Position numbers and translations under genes: made by a program
Part shown: piece by piece, positions 1 through 8,326 of the stretch
How positions within the stretch are numbered: position 1 is the stretch's first letter
Layout: every line of letters starts with the position of its first letter
NCBI GenBank assembly: GCA_043748015.1
Contig: JAYTOA010000142.1
Coordinates: 1-40,270 of the forward strand
Length of the DNA stretch: 40,270 nt
Direction of reading: 5' to 3'
Source: JAIBBG01 sp043748015
GTDB taxonomy: Bacteria > Bacteroidota > Bacteroidia > Flavobacteriales_D > Sanyastnellaceae
The notes under the pieces: generated by a model
Database searches by the model: none
What the model was told of the DNA's origin: nothing
Seen by the model: only the letters and a program-made list of their open reading frames with translations

Positions 1-800
1 GGTGGCGGTTGATGAACTCTTCCTGTTATCGGTTCGAAATCGTGTATCGAAAATGCATAGGGATAATTGAATCCGTCCCATCCAACTACATCAAACGGAT
101 GTGAAGCGTAAACCACTTCGTGCATCACGTTTTCTTTTCTGATTTTGATGATGAATTCGCCCTTCTCGTCATGTGTTTCAAGATCTGCCGGCTTCCTGAT
201 ATCGCGTTCGCAATAGGGGGAATGTTCGAGTAATTGTCCGAACTCGTTGCGGTATCTTTTTGGTGTAAGAATCGGGGAGAAAGATTCTACAATGAACAAC
301 CGGTTATCAGGCGTATCAAAAGAAATCTGGTAAATAATTCCCCGCGGTATAATGAGATAATCACCATAGGAAAATTTTATATTTCCGACCATTGTGCGCA
401 TCGTCCCGCTTCCTTCATGAATGAAAATCAACTCATCGGCATCGGCATTCTTATAGAAGTATTCTGTTGTGCTTTTTCGTGGTGACGCAAGCGCAATGTT
501 GAGGTCGTTATTGAACAACACATGCACACGGCTTTTTAAAAAATCATCCGTCGGTTTTACATTCCAACCTTGCAACATCATTGGCGTGATGTTTTTGTCA
601 ACTGCAGCTTTCGGAGCAACATCTTCATCACTATTCACCCTGACAATCATCGTTGGTCGATGCACGTGATAGAGCAATGAACTCATCCCATGAAAACCTT
701 CCGTACCAAATAATTGCTCGTAATAAATTCCGCCACTCGGCTTCTCATGAATGGTATGACGCTTGTGCGGGATGCTTCCGAGTTGGTGATAAATGGGCAT
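1..800 (-). CDS. hmgA: Homogentisate 1,2-dioxygenase, 5' part (truncated by window edge)
   Basis: This enzyme opens the ring of homogentisate to maleylacetoacetate in tyrosine/phenylalanine breakdown; it is a cytosolic Fe(II) dioxygenase. About 266 N-terminal residues are visible. The protein begins MPIYHQLGSIPHKRHT at an ATG on positions 800-798 and runs off base 1. Recognition rests on the stretch HPFDVVGWDG followed by NYPYAFSIHDFEPITGR and VHQPP (bases 3-110), which is close to the family signature in Bacteroidota. The N-terminal half contains the cupin-like pattern (IHEGSGTM, GDYLIIPRGIIYQI). The Fe ligands of the family (two His and one Glu, near residues 335-371 in the human enzyme) would lie beyond the edge, so the active site cannot be checked. 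A perfect -7 promoter motif lies 16 bases upstream. The small plus-strand reading frames here are shadows of this gene. Confidence 0.93.
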   Translation of the reverse strand, partial: MPIYHQLGSIPHKRHTIHEKPSGGIYYEQLFGTEGFHGMSSLLYHVHRPTMIVRVNSDEDVAPKAAVDKNITPMMLQGWNVKPTDDFLKSRVHVLFNNDLNIALASPRKSTTEYFYKNADADELIFIHEGSGTMRTMVGNIKFSYGDYLIIPRGIIYQISFDTPDNRLFIVESFSPILTPKRYRNEFGQLLEHSPYCERDIRKPADLETHDEKGEFIIKIRKENVMHEVVYASHPFDVVGWDGFNYPYAFSIHDFEPITGRVHQPP

Positions 801-816
801 TGACGTTGGTTTGCCG

Positions 817-824
817 CAAATTTA
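817..824 (-). promoter_or_regulatory. Bacteroidota -7 promoter element for hmgA
   Basis: On the minus strand this reads TAAATTTG, a perfect match to the TAnnTTTG -7 consensus of Bacteroidota. It ends 16 bases before the hmgA start codon. I see no convincing TTTG/TTG -33 element at the expected 19-21 base spacing. Confidence 0.5.
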
Positions 825-909
825 TGCTTTTCTATGGAAAGAAATTGTTCTTGCAAGAGGTGATTTTGCTCATGGCCCTCCGGATTATCGAGCTAGTTGG
901 CTATTAAGT

Positions 910-925
910 GATTGACCAGTCAATC
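910..925. promoter_or_regulatory. 7-2-7 inverted repeat between the SPOR gene and hmgA
   Basis: GATTGAC-CA-GTCAATC is a perfect 7-base dyad with a 2-base centre. It lies in the short gap upstream of hmgA, about 85 bases upstream of the -7 element. The centre is too short for a good RNA hairpin, so a protein-binding site is more likely than a terminator. The binding protein is unknown. Confidence 0.4.
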
Positions 926-956
926 GACAGGTGTGCGATCTAAATCCTAATCCCTA

Positions 957-1496
957 TCAACGCTTCTTAGTGGCCGAGAACTTCGGCGGCTCTATCGCCT
1001 CCAACACACCGAACGCTTTGGGATAATACCTGCGAATAACTTCGAGATTTTTTTCCATCTCCATTCGACTCATAAAATCTCCCACCAATAGCGCTTGCTC
1101 AGGGACAATTTGTTTTGAGTAAACTGAATATGGCAATCCCAATGAAAGATATTTGTTGCGCTCGGCCTTTACTTGCTCAACAGAACCAAGGTAAATCTGG
1201 ACTCTATATCCTTTGATGTCTTTGAATTTTCTATTGCTCTTCTCTAGTTGAACAATTGCTGAATCTGCTTTCACAGTGATTTTTCCCGGAAGTAGCGAAT
1301 ATGCATTTGTTCCCGTCGTGTCTGCTCCTTGCGTTGATGGCTCAACTTTGTATGCGTTTTTCCCCAATTTCCCCAACATCAATTGAAGTGAATCTGTTTG
1401 CGCTTTTATTGAACGTGTAAACGTGATGAACAAAGATGTCATCACCAATAGAAGCGATAGGTTGAATTTGAATTTCACAGTTGGCAAAACTATCAT
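957..1496 (-). CDS. Secreted SPOR-domain protein
   Basis: A small exported protein with a C-terminal SPOR domain, a fold that in characterised proteins binds denuded peptidoglycan glycan strands. The chosen start (ATG at 1496-1494, 179 residues) places a signal peptide at the N-terminus: a basic stretch, then LSLLLVMTSLFITFT, then cleavage near KAQ|T. An upstream in-frame ATG at 1607 would add 37 residues before the signal peptide and is less likely. The SPOR part begins at GYRVQIYLGSVEQVKAER and ends with LLVGDFMSRMEMEKNLEVI and a YPKAFGV tail, matching the usual R-V-Q-I ... V-G-D-F pattern in Bacteroidota. It is divergent from the act operon and upstream of hmgA, with no obvious functional link to either. 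The exact role is unknown. Confidence 0.75.
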   Translation of the reverse strand: MIVLPTVKFKFNLSLLLVMTSLFITFTRSIKAQTDSLQLMLGKLGKNAYKVEPSTQGADTTGTNAYSLLPGKITVKADSAIVQLEKSNRKFKDIKGYRVQIYLGSVEQVKAERNKYLSLGLPYSVYSKQIVPEQALLVGDFMSRMEMEKNLEVIRRYYPKAFGVLEAIEPPKFSATKKR

Positions 1497-1612
1497 AGTC
1501 TGTTGATAATTGATTGAAGACTTAAAAATCATGCCTTTACGCGACGGGAGGTAAATCGCTTTGTCACGGGTAGCCAACTCTTTAAGCCGACGCTTATTTA
1601 GAACCATTTTAA

Positions 1613-1624
1613 ATTGTTAACAAT
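1613..1624. promoter_or_regulatory. 12-bp perfect palindrome in the SPOR/actA divergent region
   Basis: ATTGTTAACAAT is self-complementary and lies between the divergent SPOR gene and the act operon, about 37 bases upstream of the actA -7 motif. It is AT-rich and short, so chance is possible; an operator is an inference. Confidence 0.25.
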
Positions 1625-1660
1625 CTTTTTGTCACACTAATGTCTAAGGCCACGGACATA

Positions 1661-1668
1661 TAAATTTG
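1661..1668 (+). promoter_or_regulatory. Bacteroidota -7 promoter element for the act-cox operon
   Basis: TAAATTTG matches TAnnTTTG perfectly and lies 40 bases before the chosen ATG of actA. The flank (TAAATTTGCCGCG) resembles the hmgA site (TAAATTTGCGGC). No -33 TTTG is seen at 19-21 bases; the nearest TTTG is at 1628-1631, which is too far. Confidence 0.5.
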
Positions 1669-1708
1669 CCGCGCGTTTAAACCTGCCTATGTGCACAAAA
1701 CATCAGTA

Positions 1709-3088
1709 ATGAAGCGGCTTTCACGAAGTATTAGCAGCAAAATATCAGTCTCTTTTTCACTCGTAATGTTACTCACGTTCAATGCCTTCGCGGGCATTTT
1801 CGAGGGTGGCGATGCCACAAAAGGAGAATCGCTTTTTAAAGCGAATTGTGCTTCCTGTCACAGAACAACAGAAGAAGTCCTGGCTGCGCCGGGTCTTAAA
1901 GACATTGATGTACGTTGGAAGGGAAAAGATGCCCTTATCGTTAAGTGGATTCAAAATCCACAGGCGGCCGCGGCAAGCGGTGATGCATACATCAAAGGAA
2001 TAGTTGAGAAGTATGTTCCAACTTTCGGTTGGATGCAGAATCAAGCTGTGAGCGAGGCTGAGGTTAAAGACATTCTTGCTTACATCAAAGTCGCAGCGCC
2101 TCCTGTTGCTGCCGGTGCCGACACTAATAAATGCCTTACCCTCGAAGAGATCAATAAGGCTAAAACCGCTAATGAGCAAGGCGATGGAACCATCTGGTTT
2201 ATCATCATAGGTGTGATGTTAGCAATTGTTGCTGTAACGGCCGCAAACATTTCTCGCTCACTCAAAAGCGCAATCAATGAAAGAGAAGGTCACTCGCCTC
2301 TTCCTGATGTTTCATACTGGGGCGCTGCTAAATCCTGGATGTGGCGCAACAAGAAGTTTGTTTCAGTTATTGCTTTATTCCTTGTTTGTTACTTCACAGT
2401 GGTTGGTTACAAATCCCTCATGGATATTGGTGTTTATGATGGCTACACGCCGGAGCAACCGATCTGGTTTTCACACGCCATCCACAATTGTCAAAACGAA
2501 ATTGATTGTCAATATTGCCATAGTTCAGCTTCGAAGTCAAAACACGCCGGCATTCCTTCAATGAATGTTTGTATGAATTGCCACAAGGGAATCAAGAAAG
2601 GTGTAATCACGGGCGAAAAGGAAATCTCGAAAATTTACGATGCCATTGGATTTGATCCGGCTACTGGAACATATATCGAAGGATATGAGCAAAAGCCAGT
2701 GGTTTGGAACAAGGTCAACAACCTTCCGGATCACGTTACTTTCAATCACTCAGCCCACGTTAGTATTGCCAAGATTGATTGTAAAAACTGCCACGGACCT
2801 CAACAGATGTACACTGTAGGTCACGTGCCTACAGCTGACGAAATCAATAGTCAGGAAGATGTGGAAGGCTTGGTGAAACTTGAGAAGCGTCCATTCACAA
2901 TGGGATGGTGCCTGGAGTGTCACAACAAAAAGGAAATCGACCTCAATAGCAGTGAGTACTATCAGGAAATGCACGAGCGTTTTAAAGCTTCTGCTCTTGG
3001 TCAGCGCACATTGCGTGATATCATGGAAGATGGCAAAGCAACTGTCCGCGAAATGGGCGGTTGGGAATGTGGAAAATGCCACTATTAA
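1709..3088 (+). CDS. actA: Alternative complex III subunit A, multiheme cytochrome c
   Basis: ActA carries electrons through the periplasmic side of alternative complex III, from the ActB Fe-S chain or quinol site towards cytochrome c/oxidase. I count six CxxCH heme c motifs (numbering from ATG 1709; 459 residues): CASCH 47-51, CQYCH 267-271, CMNCH 288-292, CKNCH 358-362, CLECH 401-405 and CGKCH 454-458. The first sits in an extra N-terminal class I cytochrome c-like domain after a signal peptide (LVMLLTFNAFA). Two membrane segments follow (about 162-180 and 217-234), then the five-heme domain. ActA is best known as a pentaheme protein, so the N-terminal domain is an addition or fusion. A GTG at 1691 is in frame, but the ATG gives a normal signal peptide. 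It is the first gene of the operon, 36 bases before actB. Confidence 0.93.
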   Translation: MKRLSRSISSKISVSFSLVMLLTFNAFAGIFEGGDATKGESLFKANCASCHRTTEEVLAAPGLKDIDVRWKGKDALIVKWIQNPQAAAASGDAYIKGIVEKYVPTFGWMQNQAVSEAEVKDILAYIKVAAPPVAAGADTNKCLTLEEINKAKTANEQGDGTIWFIIIGVMLAIVAVTAANISRSLKSAINEREGHSPLPDVSYWGAAKSWMWRNKKFVSVIALFLVCYFTVVGYKSLMDIGVYDGYTPEQPIWFSHAIHNCQNEIDCQYCHSSASKSKHAGIPSMNVCMNCHKGIKKGVITGEKEISKIYDAIGFDPATGTYIEGYEQKPVVWNKVNNLPDHVTFNHSAHVSIAKIDCKNCHGPQQMYTVGHVPTADEINSQEDVEGLVKLEKRPFTMGWCLECHNKKEIDLNSSEYYQEMHERFKASALGQRTLRDIMEDGKATVREMGGWECGKCHY

Positions 3089-3124
3089 GGTAATTATTTA
3101 ATAAGCAAACACGGACTAACCTCC

Positions 3125-6100
3125 ATGGCAAATAACAAAAAATACTGGACGAGCCTCGATGAGTTGCAGAATACTGTAGCTTCTCAAGATGCGCTTACCA
3201 ACGAGTTTACAAAGTCGAACGATTCTACTACTTCTGTGGAGGATTTTTTGACGGACGACCAACTCGGTGAAACGAACACGGGACGTCGTGATTTCCTCAA
3301 ATTCATGGGATTCAGCATAGCGGCGGCAACGCTTGCGGCATGCGAAACTCCGGTTGTGAAGTCGATTCCTTACGTTATCAAACCCGAGGAGATCACTCCC
3401 GGCGTTGCTAACTTTTATGCTTCTACTTACTATGATGGAAACGACTACGGTAACCTCCTGGTGAAAAGCAGAGAAGGTCGACCGATATTTATCAAAGGCA
3501 ACAAGGAGTTTGGCATCAGCAAAGGAGCGCTGAATTCAAGAATGAATGCTTCTGTTCTTGGTTTGTACGATAGCGCTAGATTGAAAGGTCCGCGCAAAGC
3601 CGGAGGCGATGTCGATTGGACAACTCTTGACGGCGAAATCAAAACTGCACTCGCATCTTCTGCCAACATTCGCATTCTTTCCAATACGATTATTTCACCA
3701 AGTACTCAACGCGCCATCAACGAATTCAGCGCAAAGTATGCAGGTAAGGTGAAGCACATTCAATACGACACAATTTCTTATTCGGGCCTTTCAAAAGCTA
3801 ATGGTGGAGCAATTCCGGCATATGATTTTAGCAAGGCAAAAACTATTGTAAGTATTGCTGCAGATTTTCTTGGTTCATGGCTGACTGCTCCGGCATTCAC
3901 TGCTCAGTACGCTGAAACACGTCGTCCGGAGAATGCATGGATGAGTAAGCATTATCAGTTTGAAAGCGTAATGTCACTCACGGGTTCGAACAGTGATGTT
4001 CGCACACCTGTGAAGCCCAGCCAGGAAGGTATGGTGGCTGCCGCATTGTACGCTGCCATCACTGGTGGATCGCCAATGAGTGTTGAAGGTGCTGATTCCG
4101 CTATCATTAGCGCTGCAGCAGACTTGAAGGCCACACGCGGTGAATCGATCGTTGTTGCCGGTAGCAATGACCCTCAGGTTCAATCTATCGTTGCGGCTAT
4201 CAATCAATATCTCGGCAATACAGGAGCAACGATCAACGTGAAGTCCGGACTCAATATGTTCAAAGGAAGCGACGAACAAATGAGTCAGCTTGTTGACGAA
4301 ATGAACAATGGAACAGTTGAGACATTGATAATTTACGGTTGTAATCCTGCCTACTCGTGGGTGGATTCAGATAAGTTTATTACTGGTCTTCAGAAAGTAA
4401 AGATGTCTGTTTCATTCAGCCTTTTCGCTGATGAGACTGCAGCACGTTGCTCATTTATAGCTCCTGATCACCACTACCTCGAGTCGTGGAATGATTTGAC
4501 TCCGATGAGCGGTCGCACAGATATCTGTCAACCAACCATCAGTCCTCTTTACAATTCTCGTTATGCACAAGAAACTTTGCTGACGTGGGCTGATAACAAA
4601 TCAAACTATTACGATTACGTTCGGCAGACTAACAACGGTGATTACAATCCATCGATGATGAAGACGGACGCGAACTGGAATATGGCTGTTCACAACGGTA
4701 CTTTTGGAAGTGCTGCTGTTGTAGCCGCTCCGCTTTTGACGGGTGATTCCATTACTGCTGTGCCTGCAGAAACAGCCGCTGCAGCTCCTTCTTCTCCAAA
4801 TGTGAGCGAGGCCATCAGCTATGTGAGTAACATGAAGTCGGGTGACTGGGAACTTTCGCTTTATCAGAAAGTGACCATGGGTGCCGGTAATCATGCCAAC
4901 AATGCATTGCTTCACGAGACACCTGACCCAATCACGAAGGTGACCTGGGACAACTACGCTACTATGAACGTGGCGGATATGAAGGAAATGGGTCTTGAGA
5001 CTGCTATTGGGCAGTGTGATTGCGCTTCACTGGTGACAGTGAATGTCAACGGTAAAAGCATTACGCTTCCGGCTTTCCCAACTCCCGGACAGAAAAGAAG
5101 AACAATCGGTATCGCTCTTGGTTATGGTCGAGGCGCAGGTAACGAAGAAATAGGCAAAGCTGCTTTCCAGACAGGACGTAAAGGCGTTCACCTAACTGAA
5201 AAAGTTGGATCCAATGAACAAAAGACAACAGTTGGAAGAAACGCGTTTCCTTTTACATCACTTGCTGCCGGCCACGTCAGTTACATGTCGAACAATGTGA
5301 CAATTGTATCTGCACCGGGAGAATATGCAATTGCGACTACACAGATGCACAGCACTGTGATGGGCCGTGATTCTGTTGTTAAGGAAACTACAATCTCTAC
5401 TTTCCTCAAAGAAAAAGGAAAGAAGAAAGGTGAAGCTTCTTACAACATGATGGTGTCTTTGCCAATACATGCTGATGTAAATGGCGATGGTAAAATCGAT
5501 GTCAACGATCGCCAGAGTATCAAAGAAATGGATCTCTGGAGAGCACATCCTGTTGAAGGCGTTGGTCATCGTTGGGGATTGACAATTGATTTGAATTCTT
5601 GTATCGGTTGCAGCGCTTGTATCACTGCATGTCATACTGAAAACAACGTTCCTGTTGTTGGTAAAGATGAAGTACTTCGTCACCGCGATATGCACTGGTT
5701 GCGTATCGACAGATATTTCTCTTCGGAACATGATACGTTGAAAGAAACGAAGGAAGCGAACAACATTGGAACTATCGGTGCTTATCGCATGATGGAGGAT
5801 CCTGAAGAAAATCCTAAGACGGTTCATATGCCGATGATGTGTCAGCATTGTAACCACGCCCCATGCGAAACGGTTTGTCCGGTGGCCGCTACTGTTCATA
5901 GCAATGAAGGTCTCAACAATATGGCCTATAACCGTTGTATCGGCACTCGTTACTGTGCGAACAACTGTCCATATAAGGTGAGAAGATTCAACTGGTTCAA
6001 CTATGTGACGAACGACAAGTTCGCTATGGTGAATCCTGCGCAAGACGATACATTACGTATGGTGTTGAACCCGGATGTTACTGTTCGTACACGTGGTGTA

Positions 6101-6376
6101 ATGGAAAAATGTAGTATGTGTCAGCAGCGTATTCAAGGTGGAAAAACTGAAGCCAAGAAGAAAGGTACTAAGGTGACTGATGGCATGATTCAGACTGCTT
6201 GTGCCGAAGCTTGCCCGACAAATGCGATCGTATTCGGAGATCTCAATGACAACGGTTCGCAGAATTCACAACGCGCTCAAAATGTTCGTTCGTACCACGC
6301 TCTTGAAGAAGTTGGCATTCAACCGAATGTATTCTACATGACTAAAGTGAGGAATATCGAAGAAAACCAAGCCTGA
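3125..6376 (+). CDS. actB: Alternative complex III subunit B, molybdopterin-oxidoreductase-like Fe-S protein
   Basis: ActB is the large peripheral subunit (1083 residues). It starts with the extended-Tat form typical of this family: about 50 residues, then GRRDFLKFMGFS (R54-R55), then a lipobox-like LAAC (C73), suggesting folded export and possible lipidation. Residues ~80-750 form the molybdopterin-enzyme-like domain; in characterised ACIII no Mo cofactor is bound. The C-terminal ferredoxin part has CxxCxxCxxxC at 826-836, C906/C909/C914/C918, a motif with the second Cys replaced (C938, T941, C944, C948), and C996/C999/C1026/C1030. This fits three [4Fe-4S] and one [3Fe-4S] cluster, as known for ActB. 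An EF-hand-like loop DVNGDGKIDVND lies at 784-795, just before the first cluster. The 261-residue minus-strand frame opposite is a shadow. Confidence 0.95.
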   Translation: MANNKKYWTSLDELQNTVASQDALTNEFTKSNDSTTSVEDFLTDDQLGETNTGRRDFLKFMGFSIAAATLAACETPVVKSIPYVIKPEEITPGVANFYASTYYDGNDYGNLLVKSREGRPIFIKGNKEFGISKGALNSRMNASVLGLYDSARLKGPRKAGGDVDWTTLDGEIKTALASSANIRILSNTIISPSTQRAINEFSAKYAGKVKHIQYDTISYSGLSKANGGAIPAYDFSKAKTIVSIAADFLGSWLTAPAFTAQYAETRRPENAWMSKHYQFESVMSLTGSNSDVRTPVKPSQEGMVAAALYAAITGGSPMSVEGADSAIISAAADLKATRGESIVVAGSNDPQVQSIVAAINQYLGNTGATINVKSGLNMFKGSDEQMSQLVDEMNNGTVETLIIYGCNPAYSWVDSDKFITGLQKVKMSVSFSLFADETAARCSFIAPDHHYLESWNDLTPMSGRTDICQPTISPLYNSRYAQETLLTWADNKSNYYDYVRQTNNGDYNPSMMKTDANWNMAVHNGTFGSAAVVAAPLLTGDSITAVPAETAAAAPSSPNVSEAISYVSNMKSGDWELSLYQKVTMGAGNHANNALLHETPDPITKVTWDNYATMNVADMKEMGLETAIGQCDCASLVTVNVNGKSITLPAFPTPGQKRRTIGIALGYGRGAGNEEIGKAAFQTGRKGVHLTEKVGSNEQKTTVGRNAFPFTSLAAGHVSYMSNNVTIVSAPGEYAIATTQMHSTVMGRDSVVKETTISTFLKEKGKKKGEASYNMMVSLPIHADVNGDGKIDVNDRQSIKEMDLWRAHPVEGVGHRWGLTIDLNSCIGCSACITACHTENNVPVVGKDEVLRHRDMHWLRIDRYFSSEHDTLKETKEANNIGTIGAYRMMEDPEENPKTVHMPMMCQHCNHAPCETVCPVAATVHSNEGLNNMAYNRCIGTRYCANNCPYKVRRFNWFNYVTNDKFAMVNPAQDDTLRMVLNPDVTVRTRGVMEKCSMCQQRIQGGKTEAKKKGTKVTDGMIQTACAEACPTNAIVFGDLNDNGSQNSQRAQNVRSYHALEEVGIQPNVFYMTKVRNIEENQA

Positions 6377-6394
6377 TAATTACAAATCAACGAG

Positions 6395-7771
6395 ATGTTT
6401 AAAGAATCAAACATAAGAAAGCCACTGATCCTCGGGCATAAGACCTATCACGATATCACGCAGGATATTGTTGGACCTATCGAAGGTGCTGCGCCGAAGC
6501 AATGGAAGATCGCTTTCACCATTGCGCTTGTTGTTGCGCTATACGGTATTGGCTGTATCATGTACCTTGTTGGCGTGGGTATCGGTTCATGGGGATTGAA
6601 TAAAACTGTTGGCTGGGCATGGGACATCACCAACTTCGTATGGTGGGTCGGTATCGGTCACGCCGGTACTCTTATCTCTGCCGTACTCTTATTGTTTCGC
6701 CAACGCTGGCGCATGGCCATCAATCGTTCTGCAGAAGCAATGACGATTTTTGCGGTAATCATGGCGGCCATATTTCCTGTATTTCACATGGGCCGCGTGT
6801 GGATGGCATATTGGACGCTTCCTTTGCCAAACCAATTTGGTTCTCTCTGGCCCAACTTCAACTCAGCTTTGATGTGGGACGTATTCGCCATCTCGACTTA
6901 TTTCACAGTATCTCTTGTTTTCTGGTATATCGGATTGATTCCGGATTTCGCAACTATACGCGACCGACTGACAAAACCTCGTGCAAAGAAAATCTATAGC
7001 ATTTTGAGTTTCGGATGGTCTGGTCGTGCTAAACACTGGACACGTTTCGAAGAAGTATCGCTTGTACTTGCCGGAATCGCAACTCCGCTTGTATTCTCAG
7101 TTCACTCTATCGTATCTATGGACTTCGCGACGTCAATCGTTCCCGGTTGGCACGCAACAATCTTCCCTCCATATTTCGTTTCGGGAGCCGTATTCTCAGG
7201 ATTCGCAATGGTGCAGACCCTGCTGCTTATCATGCGCAAAACCATGAAACTGGAAGCGTATATCCATTTGAAGCACATCGAATACATGAACATCGTAATT
7301 ATCGTTACGGGTTCTATCGTTGGTGTGGCTTATCTCACCGAGCTTTTCATTTCTGACTACTCGGGCGTGCAATATGAGTCGTATGCTTTCATCAACCGAT
7401 TCTCCGGTCCATTGGCCTGGGCATATTGGTCCATGATGACATGTAACGTTATCTCTCCTCAGCTATTCTGGTTTAAGAAACTTAGAACCAATCTCGGATT
7501 CACTTTCTTCATGTCGATCATCATCAATATTGGTATGTGGTTCGAGCGTTTTGTAATCATCGTGACTTCGATTCACCGCGATTTCGTGCCGGCTGCATGG
7601 GGTGAATTCAAGGCTTCGACAATTGATATTGGAATGTTCATTGGAACCATCGGAATATTCTTTACGCTATTCCTTCTTTTCGCCCGCTATTTCCCTGTGC
7701 TGGCGCTGAATGAGCTGAAGTCTATTTTAAAAGTTTCAGGCGAAAGCTACAAGAACGAAGAAAAGCATTAA
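6395..7771 (+). CDS. actC: Alternative complex III subunit C, NrfD-like membrane protein
   Basis: An integral membrane protein of 458 residues with about ten hydrophobic segments, of the NrfD/PsrC polysulphide-reductase membrane-subunit family. In ACIII it forms part of the membrane core and is the likely quinol-binding subunit facing ActB. The N-terminus, with GHKTYHDITQDI and a PIEGAAP segment, and the stretch GRVWMAYWTLPLPNQFGSLWPNF agree with ActC of other Bacteroidota. It starts 18 bases after actB, so it is co-transcribed. ActF downstream is its shorter paralogue in the family. Confidence 0.93.
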   Translation: MFKESNIRKPLILGHKTYHDITQDIVGPIEGAAPKQWKIAFTIALVVALYGIGCIMYLVGVGIGSWGLNKTVGWAWDITNFVWWVGIGHAGTLISAVLLLFRQRWRMAINRSAEAMTIFAVIMAAIFPVFHMGRVWMAYWTLPLPNQFGSLWPNFNSALMWDVFAISTYFTVSLVFWYIGLIPDFATIRDRLTKPRAKKIYSILSFGWSGRAKHWTRFEEVSLVLAGIATPLVFSVHSIVSMDFATSIVPGWHATIFPPYFVSGAVFSGFAMVQTLLLIMRKTMKLEAYIHLKHIEYMNIVIIVTGSIVGVAYLTELFISDYSGVQYESYAFINRFSGPLAWAYWSMMTCNVISPQLFWFKKLRTNLGFTFFMSIIINIGMWFERFVIIVTSIHRDFVPAAWGEFKASTIDIGMFIGTIGIFFTLFLLFARYFPVLALNELKSILKVSGESYKNEEKH

Positions 7772-7794
7772 GCAACAATAACCGAAAGGAAATT

Positions 7795-8325
7795 ATGGCA
7801 AACAAAGTTTATCACGTGATGTACGACGACGATTTAAAGCTTCTCGAAGCTGCGCGTACACTCGTTTCGAAAGGGATACATGTAAAGGATGTGTTTTCTC
7901 CATTTCCAATTCACGGATTGGATCCGGTGATAGGAGTGAAGCGCACACGCTTGGCTATTTGCGCGTTCATGTACGCGTGCACTGGAACTATCCTCGCAAT
8001 TCTCGGCACATGGTATTTCATGGTGAGTGATTGGGACTGGAATATTGGCGGTAAACCAAACTTTACATGGATTGAAAATGCTCCGGCATTCGTTCCTGTA
8101 ATGTTCGAATTCTCTGTGTTTTGCGGAGCGCACGGAATGGCCTTGACTTACTTATTGCGCAACGGTACGCTTCCGGGAATGCCGGCAACGAATCCTGATC
8201 CCCGCACTACGGACGATAAGTTTGTAATGGAGATTACTACAGAAGAAAATTTTCAGTCGCCACAAGACATTGAAGCAATGATCCGCGCTACTGATGTGTA
8301 TGAACTTAGCATAAAGGACTATTGA
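7795..8325 (+). CDS. actD: Alternative complex III subunit D (DUF3341)
   Basis: A 176-residue protein with a soluble cytoplasmic N-terminal part (residues 1-50, including VKDVFSPFPIHGLD, the hallmark of the DUF3341/ActD family) and a helical pair at about 52-76 and 99-121. In the known complex ActD is a small peripheral membrane subunit without cofactors. It lies 23 bases after actC, and its stop codon is one base before the actE start. The order actC-actD-actE supports the call. Confidence 0.92.
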   Translation: MANKVYHVMYDDDLKLLEAARTLVSKGIHVKDVFSPFPIHGLDPVIGVKRTRLAICAFMYACTGTILAILGTWYFMVSDWDWNIGGKPNFTWIENAPAFVPVMFEFSVFCGAHGMALTYLLRNGTLPGMPATNPDPRTTDDKFVMEITTEENFQSPQDIEAMIRATDVYELSIKDY

Positions 8326-8326
8326 G

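Noticed and set aside
234..907. Three overlapping plus-strand reading frames
   Set aside because: They lie opposite hmgA, whose minus-strand translation matches a known family continuously to the window edge.
5258..6043. 261-residue minus-strand frame
   Set aside because: It is the complement of the ActB ferredoxin domain, rich in His/Arg/Ser with no family pattern; a shadow of actB.
3125..6376. ActB as a Mo-dependent enzyme
   Set aside because: The act gene context and the 3x[4Fe-4S] plus 1x[3Fe-4S] cysteine pattern identify ActB, which in characterised complexes lacks the Mo cofactor.
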